Below the pieces are notes generated by a model. The model saw nothing but the letters and a program-made list of their open reading frames with translations, was not told where the DNA came from and ran no database searches. This document shows, piece after piece, positions 9,686-18,549 of a stretch of DNA of 64,000 bases. Origin of the DNA: a bacterium (GTDB lineage: Bacteria; Bacteroidota; Ignavibacteria; Kapaibacteriales; UBA7675); NCBI GenBank assembly GCA_030430495.1, contig JAUIKM010000003.1, positions 124,001 to 188,000 on the forward strand, written 5' to 3'. How positions within the stretch are numbered: the first letter of the stretch is position 1; each line of letters begins with the position of its first letter. The position numbers were made by a program, and so were the translations under genes.

Positions 9686-10789
9686 TTACGGGGCGATCGC
9701 CCCGATCGCTTCTTTCAATACCTGCATACAGCGCGCATTTTCTTCCGCCGTTCCCGTACTGATTCGCAGGCAGTGCGGCAGTCCAAAACCTGTCAGCGGG
9801 CGTGTAATAACGCCGCGTATCAACATTTCGTGGTACAGCGCCGACACGTTCTCCGGCGTGCCGCGGTCCAGCAGCACGAAGTTCGCAACGGAGCGCGGCG
9901 CCTCCAGCCCCATGGCCGACAACTCGCGGGTAAAATATTGCAGCGCGTCGCGATTGACCGTTACGGTCTGCTGCAGAAATTCATCATCGTCCATCGCACC
10001 CAGCGCGGCGGACTGCGCCACCGTGGACGGTTCAAAGGGCAGTTTAACTTTGTGCAGCGCTTCAATCACGCGCGGACTGCCCAGGCCATAGCCGATGCGC
10101 AGACCGGCCAGACCGTAGACTTTGGAAAAGGTGCGCAATGTCAACACGTTTTCGTGCCGATATGCAAAACTGTCGGGATAGTCATCGACGACGGCGCAGC
10201 TGTACTCGAAGTAGGCCTCGTCCAAGATCAGCAAAACGTCGTCGGGAACGCGGCTGTGCAGGTATTCGAATTCGGCGGCGGTTAAGTACGTGCCGCTGGG
10301 ATTGTTGGGATTGGCGACGTACACCAGGCGCGTGGCCGGCGTGATTGCATCGGCTATCGCCTCAACGTCAAAACGAAAATCTGGCGTCAGATCGCAGTAG
10401 TGCGTCCGGCAGGCGCTCGCATGCGCCAGTACCTGGAATCCAACAAATGTGCCGCGGCTGGAAACCATTTCCGCGCCGGGTTCCAGCATGGCTTTCAAGG
10501 CCGCCATCAGCACGCTCTCCGATCCCGCCGCGCATACGACATTCTCGGCCGTGCATTTGAGCCGTTCGGCAAGTGCGTTGCGCAGGTCCAGCCCGCTGTT
10601 GGGATAGTAGTGCAGATTGGCGGCGTGTTCGGCCATGCGCGCCAGCGCTTTGGGCGAGGGGCCAAAGGGATTTTCGTTTGAAGCGAGTTTTATCAGTTCG
10701 GTCAGGCCCAGCTCGCGCTGGACAGATTCGATGGATTTCCCGGGTTTATAAGGCTTGAGTGATTGAATGTGCTCCGGGAGTCGAATCAT
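9686..10789 (-). CDS. hisC: HisC-family class I/II aminotransferase
   Basis: PLP-dependent aminotransferase of the histidinol-phosphate aminotransferase family. Counting from the ATG at 10789 it has 367 residues; a TTG 27 bp upstream is in frame but less likely. Visible features are KLASNENPFGPSP, YYPNSG, the nucleotide/PLP block YVANPNNPSGT, LILDEAYFEY, and the Schiff-base lysine (about residue 223) in TFSKVYGLAGLRIGY. HisC enzymes often also accept aromatic amino acids. With hpd directly downstream and no other his genes nearby, a role as tyrosine aminotransferase is as likely as histidine synthesis. The gene symbol reflects family, not proven substrate. Confidence 0.9.
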   Translation of the reverse strand: MIRLPEHIQSLKPYKPGKSIESVQRELGLTELIKLASNENPFGPSPKALARMAEHAANLHYYPNSGLDLRNALAERLKCTAENVVCAAGSESVLMAALKAMLEPGAEMVSSRGTFVGFQVLAHASACRTHYCDLTPDFRFDVEAIADAITPATRLVYVANPNNPSGTYLTAAEFEYLHSRVPDDVLLILDEAYFEYSCAVVDDYPDSFAYRHENVLTLRTFSKVYGLAGLRIGYGLGSPRVIEALHKVKLPFEPSTVAQSAALGAMDDDEFLQQTVTVNRDALQYFTRELSAMGLEAPRSVANFVLLDRGTPENVSALYHEMLIRGVITRPLTGFGLPHCLRISTGTAEENARCMQVLKEAIGAIAP

Positions 10790-10905
10790 ACCGTCTAGCT
10801 GCCAGAAATTGCCCAAAAATTCACGTTCTGCGGAAGAGGCAAATTACAAAAAGCCCGCGCGATTTCCACATTTGAAATTGGTTGAAATCAAATGCGGCCC
10901 GTGTT

Positions 10906-12717
10906 TTATTCGCGAAGCATGGCGTTGATGACGATCCTGCGCTGCAATTCGTACGGCAGTGGGTCAGCCTCGGTAACCACCGTTCCGTTAATTTCAAATT
11001 CCACACGGTCGCGCACCTGGCGGTAAACATCGGTGCATTCAAGCCGCGAGATGAGTTCACAGGCTGTGAAATAGGCGCGCATGCGCGAAAGAATCTGGTT
11101 GTCGACGCGCTGTCCGCGGTCGATATACATGTTTAAGCCCGGATCGGCAATTGCTTCATCGGCATAACGCGCCGCGTCGAAAATTGGCCGCGGATCGGCA
11201 AAACCCTCGACGCTGATGACAAGCTTTGACGTGCCATCCCAGCAATTATCCAGAAACTGGCGCATGTAGTCCACCAGCAGCATCGACGTGCGCTCCAGCG
11301 CTATCTCGACTTCCTCCGCGATGTTGTCGTAGACTTCGCCCGGAAATTCAATGTAGGACGTGCTGTCTTCACCGATGAGGTTATAGGCAAACTTCAGGCG
11401 CAGATCGTGAATGTTCTCCGGCGTACTCGGTTTGTAGTACCCGGTGACAAAAAAGGGAACGGCATAATCCGGCAGGTCAGGCGGTCCGGGGCGCGACGGC
11501 GGCGCGTCGAATCCCATGCGAATAATCGTCGGGTCCGCCGAACACATCGTTTCAACTGTTATCGGCTCCACCGCCGCTGGATTACAGGGATTGTAGTACT
11601 CGAAGGTGTACGTGCCGCCGGGCTGTACGCGATATTCAAAATCGCCGTCGTGGCTGACGTCGAGTGCGGCCACCTGAATGCCTGAATCATCAGTTACCAG
11701 AATCTGCTCGCGCTTGTGCAGCTCGGGCGCTGAATTCACAACGCCGCGCACAATCACGGCTTCACACACGCGCTCGGCGTAGAGGTCGTAGCCGCCGCAG
11801 CCGCCGGCGCGGTCCGAGGCAAAGTAGAGCGAATCGGCCCAGGGAGCCGGACTGTGGTCGTTGCCCACCGGATCGTTAAACGGCCAGGGCAGAAATTCGC
11901 CGGGGCCCCACTCCCCCGCTCCCAGATTGCGCGCCACGGCGATGTCGTAATTCTGGTTGGCGCTTTCCCTGCGCTGCGCATAATACAGATCGTTGCCGAT
12001 GCCGAAGGCCGGGGTGATGTCGTCCGATTCGCTGTTGATGTGGTTTGAGAGACGCACCGGAGCGGCCCACGACCCGTCAGGCAGGCGACGCGAAACGTAG
12101 AGGTCGATGTCGTTGACTTCGGCGCCGTTTTCTTCAAAGCGATTGGGCCGGTCGGAGGAAAACACGAGGAACCGGCCGTCGGCCGAAATGGCGGGCTGCG
12201 CGTCCCACTCGGTGGAATTGATGCGCGGCCCGAGGCTGACCGCCGGCGTCCAGTGGCCGTCGATGTAGGTCGTCATGAACAGGTCCGCATCGCTACGCGG
12301 CCCGTCGTTGCGGAAACGCGCAAAGTAGAGTTCCACCCGGTTGCTGCGCGGGTCGATGTACACGCCGGCGGAACCGTCGTTGCGCAGCGTATTGAGCGGC
12401 GGATCTTCGATCAGGATCGGATCGACGGGCAGACCGCCCTTGAATCCCGCCGCATAGATGTTCTCACCGTAGGCGGACAGCGAGTCGACGAACTCGAGGT
12501 CGTGATCGCCGGCCGGCCGGTTCGATGTGAACAGCAGGCGGTCGTCGTTGTACATCAGCGGCGCGTAGTCGTCGTACGGAGAGTTGACGTCGCTGCCTAA
12601 ATTGTGCTCGGCGTAGATGTCGCCGCATTCATAAAGCGGCGTCCGGCAGCTTGCCAGAAGTGCCAGACAGACAAGCCCGCAGGCTTGCATCCACGGGAGG
12701 GTCGGGTTGCTGCGCAT
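10906..12717 (-). CDS. Lipoprotein with WD40-like (PD40) propeller and OmpA-like C-terminus
   Basis: Predicted outer-membrane lipoprotein of 603 residues starting at the ATG at 12717. The signal peptide ends in lipobox LLASC. The N-terminal half has TolB/PD40-type blade repeats: LLFTSNRPAGDHD, PAISADGRFLVFSSDRPN, DDITPAFGIGNDLYYAQR, SLYFASDRAGGCGGYDLY. A carboxypeptidase-regulatory-like beta segment follows (VRGVVNSAPELHKREQIL). The C-terminal 170 residues resemble a divergent peptidoglycan-binding OmpA domain (LVISVEGFADPRP, RVDNQILSRMRAYFTACEL). This order (PD40, beta-sandwich, OmpA) matches the PorE/PorW-adjacent T9SS accessory lipoproteins of Bacteroidota in general layout, but assignment to PorE is only a possibility. 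Divergent from asparaginase. Confidence 0.8.
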   Translation of the reverse strand: MRSNPTLPWMQACGLVCLALLASCRTPLYECGDIYAEHNLGSDVNSPYDDYAPLMYNDDRLLFTSNRPAGDHDLEFVDSLSAYGENIYAAGFKGGLPVDPILIEDPPLNTLRNDGSAGVYIDPRSNRVELYFARFRNDGPRSDADLFMTTYIDGHWTPAVSLGPRINSTEWDAQPAISADGRFLVFSSDRPNRFEENGAEVNDIDLYVSRRLPDGSWAAPVRLSNHINSESDDITPAFGIGNDLYYAQRRESANQNYDIAVARNLGAGEWGPGEFLPWPFNDPVGNDHSPAPWADSLYFASDRAGGCGGYDLYAERVCEAVIVRGVVNSAPELHKREQILVTDDSGIQVAALDVSHDGDFEYRVQPGGTYTFEYYNPCNPAAVEPITVETMCSADPTIIRMGFDAPPSRPGPPDLPDYAVPFFVTGYYKPSTPENIHDLRLKFAYNLIGEDSTSYIEFPGEVYDNIAEEVEIALERTSMLLVDYMRQFLDNCWDGTSKLVISVEGFADPRPIFDAARYADEAIADPGLNMYIDRGQRVDNQILSRMRAYFTACELISRLECTDVYRQVRDRVEFEINGTVVTEADPLPYELQRRIVINAMLRE

Positions 12718-12849
12718 ATACAAAAATTAAGAAAAGTGATCAATAAAATGGCATCAAGGCCGTTCAGTTGTCGTCGCCTGCCTAACTTGCGGCTGCACAA
12801 TTGCGCAGGCCCGGCCTGAAACACCTGAACCTCCGGTGGACGAACTGCT

Positions 12850-13857
12850 ATGGCACAGGCGAATCCGAACAGACAAAAAGTTGTCATCATTTTCACGGGT
12901 GGAACGATCTCCATGAAGATCGATCCAACCTTCGGCGGCATCCAGCCCGCCCTCTCGGCCCAGGAAATCCTGGACCTCAGTCCCAGCCTGCACAAACTGG
13001 CCGACATCGTTCTGCACGAATTCGGTGCGTACCCCGGACCGCACTTTACGCCGACCATGATGCTGAACCTGGGCGAGATCGTACGCGGATATTTGCGCGA
13101 CGACGAAATTGCCGGCGTCGTGATCACGCACGGCACCGACACACTGGAAGAAACCGCCTGTTTCCTCGATTGTTATCTGGATTCGCCCAAACCCGTTGTC
13201 GTCGTCGGTTCAATGCGCAATGCCAGCGATCTGGACTGGGACGGACCGCGCAATCTGCGCGACAGCGTGCTGCTCGCAACATCGCCGCGAGCGCGCAACA
13301 TGGGCGTGCTGGTCTGCATGGCGGAAACCGTCCACGCCGCATCGGAAGTGTCCAAAGTCGACACCAGCAACATCCAGACTTTTGAGAGCGTCGACTTCGG
13401 TCCCCTGGGGCGCGTCGTCCAGGGCGCAGTACAAATCTACCGCAGCGCCGTGCACCGCGATAGCATTCCGGTCAAAACAATCCCGCGCATGGTTCCGATT
13501 CTGACCACGTACAGCGGCCAGGAAACGGAAATCGCCGAATTTATTGTCAATCAACAACCAGATGGAATCGTCGTCGAGGCAATGGGCGTCGGCAACGTAC
13601 CGCCTTCGGTCGCGCCGATCCTGATGAAAGCCGCGGCAGACGGCATCCCGCTTATCGTGGTTTCGCGCTGTCTGGTGGGACGCGTCGAGCGCATTTACTC
13701 CTATGACGGCGCGGGCAAAATGCTCTACGAAGCCGGGCTGATTTTTGCCGACTACATCAACGCCCAGAAAGCCAGGATCAAATTGTTAATGGCCGTCGGG
13801 GCGAACATCGACAAACAGGAATTGCGTGACATCTTTGAATGGAGTCACGTGGATTGA
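12850..13857 (+). CDS. L-asparaginase
   Basis: Hydrolyses asparagine to aspartate and ammonia. The 335-residue protein carries both threonine active-site motifs: TGGTIS at residues 16-21 and THGTDTLEETA from residue 93. VVGSMRNASDLDWDGPRNLRDS matches the substrate-site loop. No signal peptide is present, so it is probably the cytoplasmic type I (AnsA-like) enzyme. ATG at 12850. It leads a plus-strand run with a small membrane protein, alr and the guanylyltransferase, with short gaps (48, 62 and -4 bp), so these may be cotranscribed. Confidence 0.93.
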   Translation: MAQANPNRQKVVIIFTGGTISMKIDPTFGGIQPALSAQEILDLSPSLHKLADIVLHEFGAYPGPHFTPTMMLNLGEIVRGYLRDDEIAGVVITHGTDTLEETACFLDCYLDSPKPVVVVGSMRNASDLDWDGPRNLRDSVLLATSPRARNMGVLVCMAETVHAASEVSKVDTSNIQTFESVDFGPLGRVVQGAVQIYRSAVHRDSIPVKTIPRMVPILTTYSGQETEIAEFIVNQQPDGIVVEAMGVGNVPPSVAPILMKAAADGIPLIVVSRCLVGRVERIYSYDGAGKMLYEAGLIFADYINAQKARIKLLMAVGANIDKQELRDIFEWSHVD

Positions 13858-13905
13858 TCGGTTCCGCGCAAAGGTGGACCGAGGCATTATTACACACGGA
13901 AACGC

Positions 13906-14280
13906 ATGCGAGCCAGCGGAATATATTTAATCGGATACGGCGTATTTTCCGCCCTCGCTTTTTCGTCCGTCAGCATCAACGCCCAGGACTCGCTGGTTGT
14001 GGTCCTCGGCGCGGTTTTTGGAACGCTGCTGATTTACTCGGGCTATATGTTGCTCTCGGGACGGCACAGCGGCTTCACGATCGGGACGTTTACCTGCGCT
14101 ACGCTGAGCGGATTCTACACATACCTGATTGTTTTCAGCGCCGACTGGCTCAGCCTTGCTTCGCGCCTTGCTGATACCCTCATGCTTGTCGGCGGGATTT
14201 TTGGTCTGGCCCTCTGCCTGACGGCGCGCAAACGCTCGTATCGCAGCATTCAGTCGAACTCCGGCGACGGCCCGCTCTGA
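13906..14280 (+). CDS. Small membrane protein of unknown function, four helices
   Basis: A 124-residue hydrophobic protein that I do not recognise. Four probable membrane segments are visible, at about residues 5-24, 30-52, 58-78 and 86-106, and a basic tail follows (LTARKRSYRSIQS). The length and four-helix plan resemble generic small integral membrane proteins. It sits between asparaginase and alr with small gaps on the same strand, which supports it being a real gene, but gives no specific role. Confidence 0.7.
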   Translation: MRASGIYLIGYGVFSALAFSSVSINAQDSLVVVLGAVFGTLLIYSGYMLLSGRHSGFTIGTFTCATLSGFYTYLIVFSADWLSLASRLADTLMLVGGIFGLALCLTARKRSYRSIQSNSGDGPL

Positions 14281-14342
14281 TCGGGCGCATTGCGTTTAAT
14301 TAAACAACTGACTTCAACATAGAACTGGCGATTGGAAACACG

Positions 14343-15521
14343 TTGAGCCACTCTCCCGCGCGCGGAATTCTGCGCTGTCACGCACGTATCGACCTGGCGC
14401 AATTGCGCGGCAATCTTGCGGCGGTGCGCCGTCACGCCCCCGGCAAACAGGTCATGGCCATGGTTAAAGCCAATGCCTACGGCCACGGAATGATTGAATG
14501 CGCGCGCGTGCTGCGCGGCGAAGGCGTTGAATATCTCGGTGTAGCCTTTGCCGAGGAAGGGCAGGCCCTGCGCAATGCCGGCGACGCCGGCAACATTCTG
14601 GTGCTCTCCCCGCCCCTGCCGCAGGAAGCGGCCATGTTCTGCGAATACAACCTGGAATTTGTCGCTTGCGACGCCGAGGTCTTGAATGCCTTCAACCACG
14701 AGGCCGGCACCCGCAATCTGACCTTGAACGCCCATGTGTACATCGACACCGGCATGCACCGCGACGGCATTTTTACGGCACAGGCCTGTGAATTTGCCGA
14801 CAAACTGAGCCGCTGTTCTCATCTGGCGTTTCGCGGGCTCTGCACGCACTTTGCACACGCGGACGCGGCCGATAAAACGTTTACCCTGCAGCAGCTTTCT
14901 CTGTTTAATTCTGCAGCGGAACAACTTAAACAGGCGGGTTATTCTTTTGACTTGCTGCACGCCGCCAACACCGCCGCGATGAGCGACATAGCTGCAAGTC
15001 ATTTTTCACTCGTTCGTCTCGGGATTTCCCTGTACGGCTATCCGGCCTCGGCGGAAATTGAACAAGCTCCCGCCGTTCAGCCCGTCCTCGAACTGCGCGC
15101 GCGCGTCAACGCCCTCCGAATTGTCGAGGCCGGAGAAAGCGTCAGCTATGGACGGCGTTATACGGCGCAGCGGCGCGAGCGGATTGCAACGCTCAGCCTG
15201 GGTTACGGCGACGGCCTGATGCGCTCGCTCAGCAACCGCGGCCACTGCCTGATTCGCGGACGCGTGTTCGACCTGGTCGGCACGATCTGCATGGACGAAT
15301 GCATGGCGCGCGTCGACGACAGCATTAAAACCGGCGATGAAGTCGTCATCATCGGTCGGCAGGGGGATCTAATGATTGGAGCCGACCGCGTTGCGGAGGA
15401 AGCCGGAACGATCGCCTACGAAGTTTTGGCGGGTATTTCAGCCCGCGTACCACGTCACTATTCAGACCACACGGAAGCTGCTTCCGGTATTGAGAATCAG
15501 TCGAGGGAATTCGGAGCATGA
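14343..15521 (+). CDS. alr: Alanine racemase
   Basis: PLP enzyme converting L- to D-alanine for peptidoglycan. The PLP lysine is Lys42 in MAMVKANAYGHG. Other family blocks are YIDTGMHRDG, GLCTHFAHAD, HAANTAAM, RLGISLYGYPAS, SYGRRYTA, the catalytic-tyrosine region LGYGDGLMR, and VGTICMDECMARV. The conserved domain begins at about residue 11, so a TTG start at 14343 (preceded by GGAAA) is needed; no ATG is suitable. The last 25 residues are an extra tail. The stop overlaps the next gene's ATG by 4 bp (15518-15521). With murC at the other end of the window it marks a peptidoglycan-making cell. Confidence 0.95.
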   Translation: MSHSPARGILRCHARIDLAQLRGNLAAVRRHAPGKQVMAMVKANAYGHGMIECARVLRGEGVEYLGVAFAEEGQALRNAGDAGNILVLSPPLPQEAAMFCEYNLEFVACDAEVLNAFNHEAGTRNLTLNAHVYIDTGMHRDGIFTAQACEFADKLSRCSHLAFRGLCTHFAHADAADKTFTLQQLSLFNSAAEQLKQAGYSFDLLHAANTAAMSDIAASHFSLVRLGISLYGYPASAEIEQAPAVQPVLELRARVNALRIVEAGESVSYGRRYTAQRRERIATLSLGYGDGLMRSLSNRGHCLIRGRVFDLVGTICMDECMARVDDSIKTGDEVVIIGRQGDLMIGADRVAEEAGTIAYEVLAGISARVPRHYSDHTEAASGIENQSREFGA

Positions 15522-16609
15522 GACGAGTTGCGGTAGTAATGGCGGGTGGTTACGGCGTGCGCCTTTGGCCCTATAGTCGCGAACGCCGCCCCAAACAGTT
15601 CATTCACATTATCGGCGACGGCACGATGATTCAGGAAACTGTCGGCCGTCTGAGCCCGCTGTTTGCCCCTGAAGATATTTTTATTGTCACCGGGCCTGAC
15701 GGCGAAGAACTGGTGCGTGAGCAGTTGCCGGCTATACCGGCGGAAAACATCATCGTCGAACCATTCGGCCGCAATACGGCGCCCTGTATCGCCCTGGCGG
15801 CCTGCATCATCGAAGAACGACTTGGCGAAGACGCCGTCATGGCCGTCTTCCCCTCCGACCACCTGATCATGAATGTCGGTGAGTTCCAGGTCGCGGTAAA
15901 AACCGCCGCCGACGTCGCGGAACAGATCAACGGCGTGGTCACGCTCGGCGTGACGCCCACACGACCGGAAACGGGCTTCGGCTACATCCAGATCGAAGAC
16001 GAACAGGAAGGCGAACGAAACGCGTTTTACGAGCGCGGCCTGCGCCTGATGTCCAATTTTGCCGAAAAACCCGACATTGAAACGGCCAAGCGTTTTCTTG
16101 TCGCCGGCGACTTCCTGTGGAACTCGGGCATTTTTGTGTGGAAGATTTCGATTATCTGGGAAGCGTTTGCCAAGTACCTGCCGGACCACTATCCCCTGTT
16201 TCAACTGCTCAAGAAACACGTGGCCAAAGACAGCTACGCCGAGACCCTGGAAAACGTCTACCGCCAGATGCGCAACATCTCGCTCGACTACGGCATCATG
16301 GAAAAAGCGCGCGACATGTACGTACTGGAAGTCTCCTTCGGCTGGAGCGACGTCGGCACCTGGGACGAGGTGCACCGCCTGCGCCTGAAGGACGCGCAGG
16401 ACAACGTCATTGACGGCAACGTGATCACCATTGACTCCAGCAATTGTTTGATCTCCGCACGCGACAAACTGATCAGCACGGTCGGCGTCAGCGATCTGAT
16501 CATCATCGAGACGGACGACACAATCATGATCTGCAAGCGCTCCGAGTCTCAGAAAGTCAAGGAAATCATCGACTTCCTGCGCCGCAAACGCATCAACCAC
16601 TTTCTCTGA
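15518..16609 (+). CDS. Mannose-1-phosphate guanylyltransferase
   Basis: Makes GDP-mannose from GTP and mannose-1-phosphate for glycans. The 363-residue protein has the nucleotidyltransferase start VVMAGGYGVRLWPYSRERRPKQF (GG-x-G-x-R-L-x-P-x5-PKQ, here in two short reads) and the metal-binding block FPSDHLI. ETGFGYIQ, EKPD, WNSGIFVW, DYGIMEKA and VSFGWSDVGTWD follow, all typical of ManC-like GMPs. The C-terminal isomerase domain of bifunctional ManC/AlgA is absent, so it is the short monofunctional type. Translationally coupled to alr through a 4-bp overlap, an unusual partner. It converges with purH. Confidence 0.94.
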   Translation: MRRVAVVMAGGYGVRLWPYSRERRPKQFIHIIGDGTMIQETVGRLSPLFAPEDIFIVTGPDGEELVREQLPAIPAENIIVEPFGRNTAPCIALAACIIEERLGEDAVMAVFPSDHLIMNVGEFQVAVKTAADVAEQINGVVTLGVTPTRPETGFGYIQIEDEQEGERNAFYERGLRLMSNFAEKPDIETAKRFLVAGDFLWNSGIFVWKISIIWEAFAKYLPDHYPLFQLLKKHVAKDSYAETLENVYRQMRNISLDYGIMEKARDMYVLEVSFGWSDVGTWDEVHRLRLKDAQDNVIDGNVITIDSSNCLISARDKLISTVGVSDLIIIETDDTIMICKRSESQKVKEIIDFLRRKRINHFL

Positions 16610-16929
16610 TAAAATTTCACCTCACATACCGGCGCCACCGCTCTGAACCGATCTGATCGTGTAGAATGCGTCGAAAGATCAAAGGTTTTTGTCCGGTCCT
16701 TCGGCGGCTGTCTGATGTAAAAAAGCGCCCGAACGAGGCTGTGACCGGAGTTTGCGGGTGCGGAGCACACTATGGGAGCGCGTGAGGGCCGGAGGTTTTG
16801 GCTTCGAGACAGAAACCACGCAAAAACAAAAGAGCCGTGTGCCCTCAGGGCTCACAGCTCTTTGTTAAAACACCTCTGACAGAATACTGAAATCATTCAA
16901 ATTCCGGCATCAAACCACGGTCCCCGCGC
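16610..16929. other. Convergent intergenic region with fold potential
   Basis: 320 bp between the guanylyltransferase and purH stops. The right part holds the purH terminator (16829-16863). The left-middle part contains a nested pair of stems: CCTTCGGC (16698-16705) with GCCGGAGG (16788-16795), and inside it GCGCCCG (16725-16731) with CGGGTGC (16755-16761), each with one G-U. No open frame here looks like a gene. Whether this is a non-coding RNA is unknown. Confidence 0.5.
16829..16863 (-). terminator. Intrinsic terminator of purH
   Basis: AAAGAGC/GCTCTTT outer stem with an inner GAGCCCT/AGGGC-type stem; on the minus strand it is followed by TTGTTTTTG. Located about 65 bp after the purH stop. 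Confidence 0.8.
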
Positions 16930-18486
16930 TCAGTGCCTGAAGTGGCGATTCCCCGCAAATACCATCGCCACGTCATGCTCGTCCGCCGCGGCGATAACCT
17001 CTTTGTCGCGGATAGAACCGCCGGGCTGGATGACCGCCCGCGCGCCGGCTTCCACCGTTTGCAGCAGTCCATCCGGAAAAGGGAAAAATGCGTCTGAGGC
17101 CACGGCCGAACCCCGCAGACTCAGGCCAAAACGCTCCGCTTTGGCGGCGGCGACGCTGGCCGAATCCACGCGCGACATCTGACCGGCTCCGACGGACAGG
17201 ACGCGGTCGGCGGCGGCATAGACAATGGCGTTGGACTTGACGTGTTTGGCTACGCGCCAGGCGAACATCAGCGCCTGCATTTCTTCGTCGCTCGGAGCGC
17301 GTTTGGTCACGACGCGCAGACCAGATTCGGCGATCAACTCCTCGTCCGTGGACTGCACCAGGAATCCGCCGGCGACGCTGCGGAACTCCATGCCGAGCGA
17401 TTCGCGCAGTGTGTTCAGATCCAGTTGAATCAGGCGACGGTTCTTTTTCTTCTGCAGCAATTCCAGCGCGTCCGGCGCAAAGGACGGAGCGAGCAGCACT
17501 TCCGTGAAAATCTTGTCGACGGCCTGCGCGGCTTCGATGTCCAGCTCGCGGTTAAACGCTATGATCCCGCCGAAGGGCGACTGCGTATCCGACGCAAAGG
17601 CGCGCTCGTAGGCTTCGGCCGGCGTAGCGCCGATGGCCGTTCCGCAGGGATTGGTGTGTTTAATAATCGCCGCGGCGGGTTCGTCGAACTCGAGGATTAA
17701 TCGCGCGGCCGCGTCCATGTCGACAATGTTGTTGTACGAGAGTTCCTTGCCATGCAGCTTCCGGTGGATTTCCGTGAAACGCCCGTACAACGCCGCCGTC
17801 TGATGCGGGTTTTCACCGTAGCGCAGTTTCTGTTGACGGCGTCCGCCGAAGCTGAGTTCGCCGCGTTCGACGGCGGAGATACCCGTGGCGCGCGTCAGAT
17901 AATCGGCGATAAGACTGTCGTAACGCGCCGTATGTGCAAAGGCTTCGCGCGCCAGATCCATGCGCAGTTGTTCGGTCACGGCGCCGTCATGTGCGTCGAG
18001 ATCGGAGAGCAGATCGGCATAACGATCTACATTGGTGACAACCGCGGTCCAGCGGTAGTTTTTGGCCGAAGCGCGCACCATGGCGGGCCCGCCGATATCG
18101 ATGTTTTCGATGATGTCGGCATGGCCGGCGCCCGACTGAATTGTCTGTTCAAAAGGATAGAGGTTGCAGACCAGCAGGTCAATGGATTCAATGCCGTGTT
18201 CGTCCATCTGCGCGCGGTGCTGATCGTTGTCCAGCAGTGCGAGCAGCGCGCCGTGCACGCGCGGGTGCAGCGTTTTCACGCGCCCGTCCATCACTTCGGG
18301 AAAACCTGTCACGTCGGATATCGAGCGCACTTCCACCCCTGCTTCGCGCAGTTTGGCCGCCGTACCGCCGGTGGAAATGATTTCTATGTCGCGGTCGCGC
18401 AGCCCCTGCGCCAGTTCAACAACGCCGCTTTTGTCTGAAACGCTGATCAGCGCCCGACGGATTTTGTAGGTATCCGGATGCATCAT
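16930..18486 (-). CDS. purH: Bifunctional AICAR transformylase/IMP cyclohydrolase
   Basis: Catalyses the last two steps of IMP synthesis. The 518 residues begin with the MGS-like cyclohydrolase domain ([46 protein letters not shown]). The transformylase domain follows, with the [11 protein letters not shown] motif and the substrate block [22 protein letters not shown] and [13 protein letters not shown] also match, and the protein ends in the conserved FAGNRHFRH. The ATG at 18486 has GGGAGAA at good spacing; the next codon is also ATG. Stand-alone gene with its own terminator, just downstream of folC, so two folate-linked functions are neighbours. Confidence 0.98.
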   Translation of the reverse strand: MMHPDTYKIRRALISVSDKSGVVELAQGLRDRDIEIISTGGTAAKLREAGVEVRSISDVTGFPEVMDGRVKTLHPRVHGALLALLDNDQHRAQMDEHGIESIDLLVCNLYPFEQTIQSGAGHADIIENIDIGGPAMVRASAKNYRWTAVVTNVDRYADLLSDLDAHDGAVTEQLRMDLAREAFAHTARYDSLIADYLTRATGISAVERGELSFGGRRQQKLRYGENPHQTAALYGRFTEIHRKLHGKELSYNNIVDMDAAARLILEFDEPAAAIIKHTNPCGTAIGATPAEAYERAFASDTQSPFGGIIAFNRELDIEAAQAVDKIFTEVLLAPSFAPDALELLQKKKNRRLIQLDLNTLRESLGMEFRSVAGGFLVQSTDEELIAESGLRVVTKRAPSDEEMQALMFAWRVAKHVKSNAIVYAAADRVLSVGAGQMSRVDSASVAAAKAERFGLSLRGSAVASDAFFPFPDGLLQTVEAGARAVIQPGGSIRDKEVIAAADEHDVAMVFAGNRHFRH

Positions 18487-18549
18487 AAGGTTCTCCCGCT
18501 ACGATTCACATGTTAAGCTGTGTGCTGTATTCAAATGTTCGTTTGCTGT

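Noticed and set aside
18141-18380. Frames antisense to purH and folC
   Set aside because: Shadows of well-identified genes.
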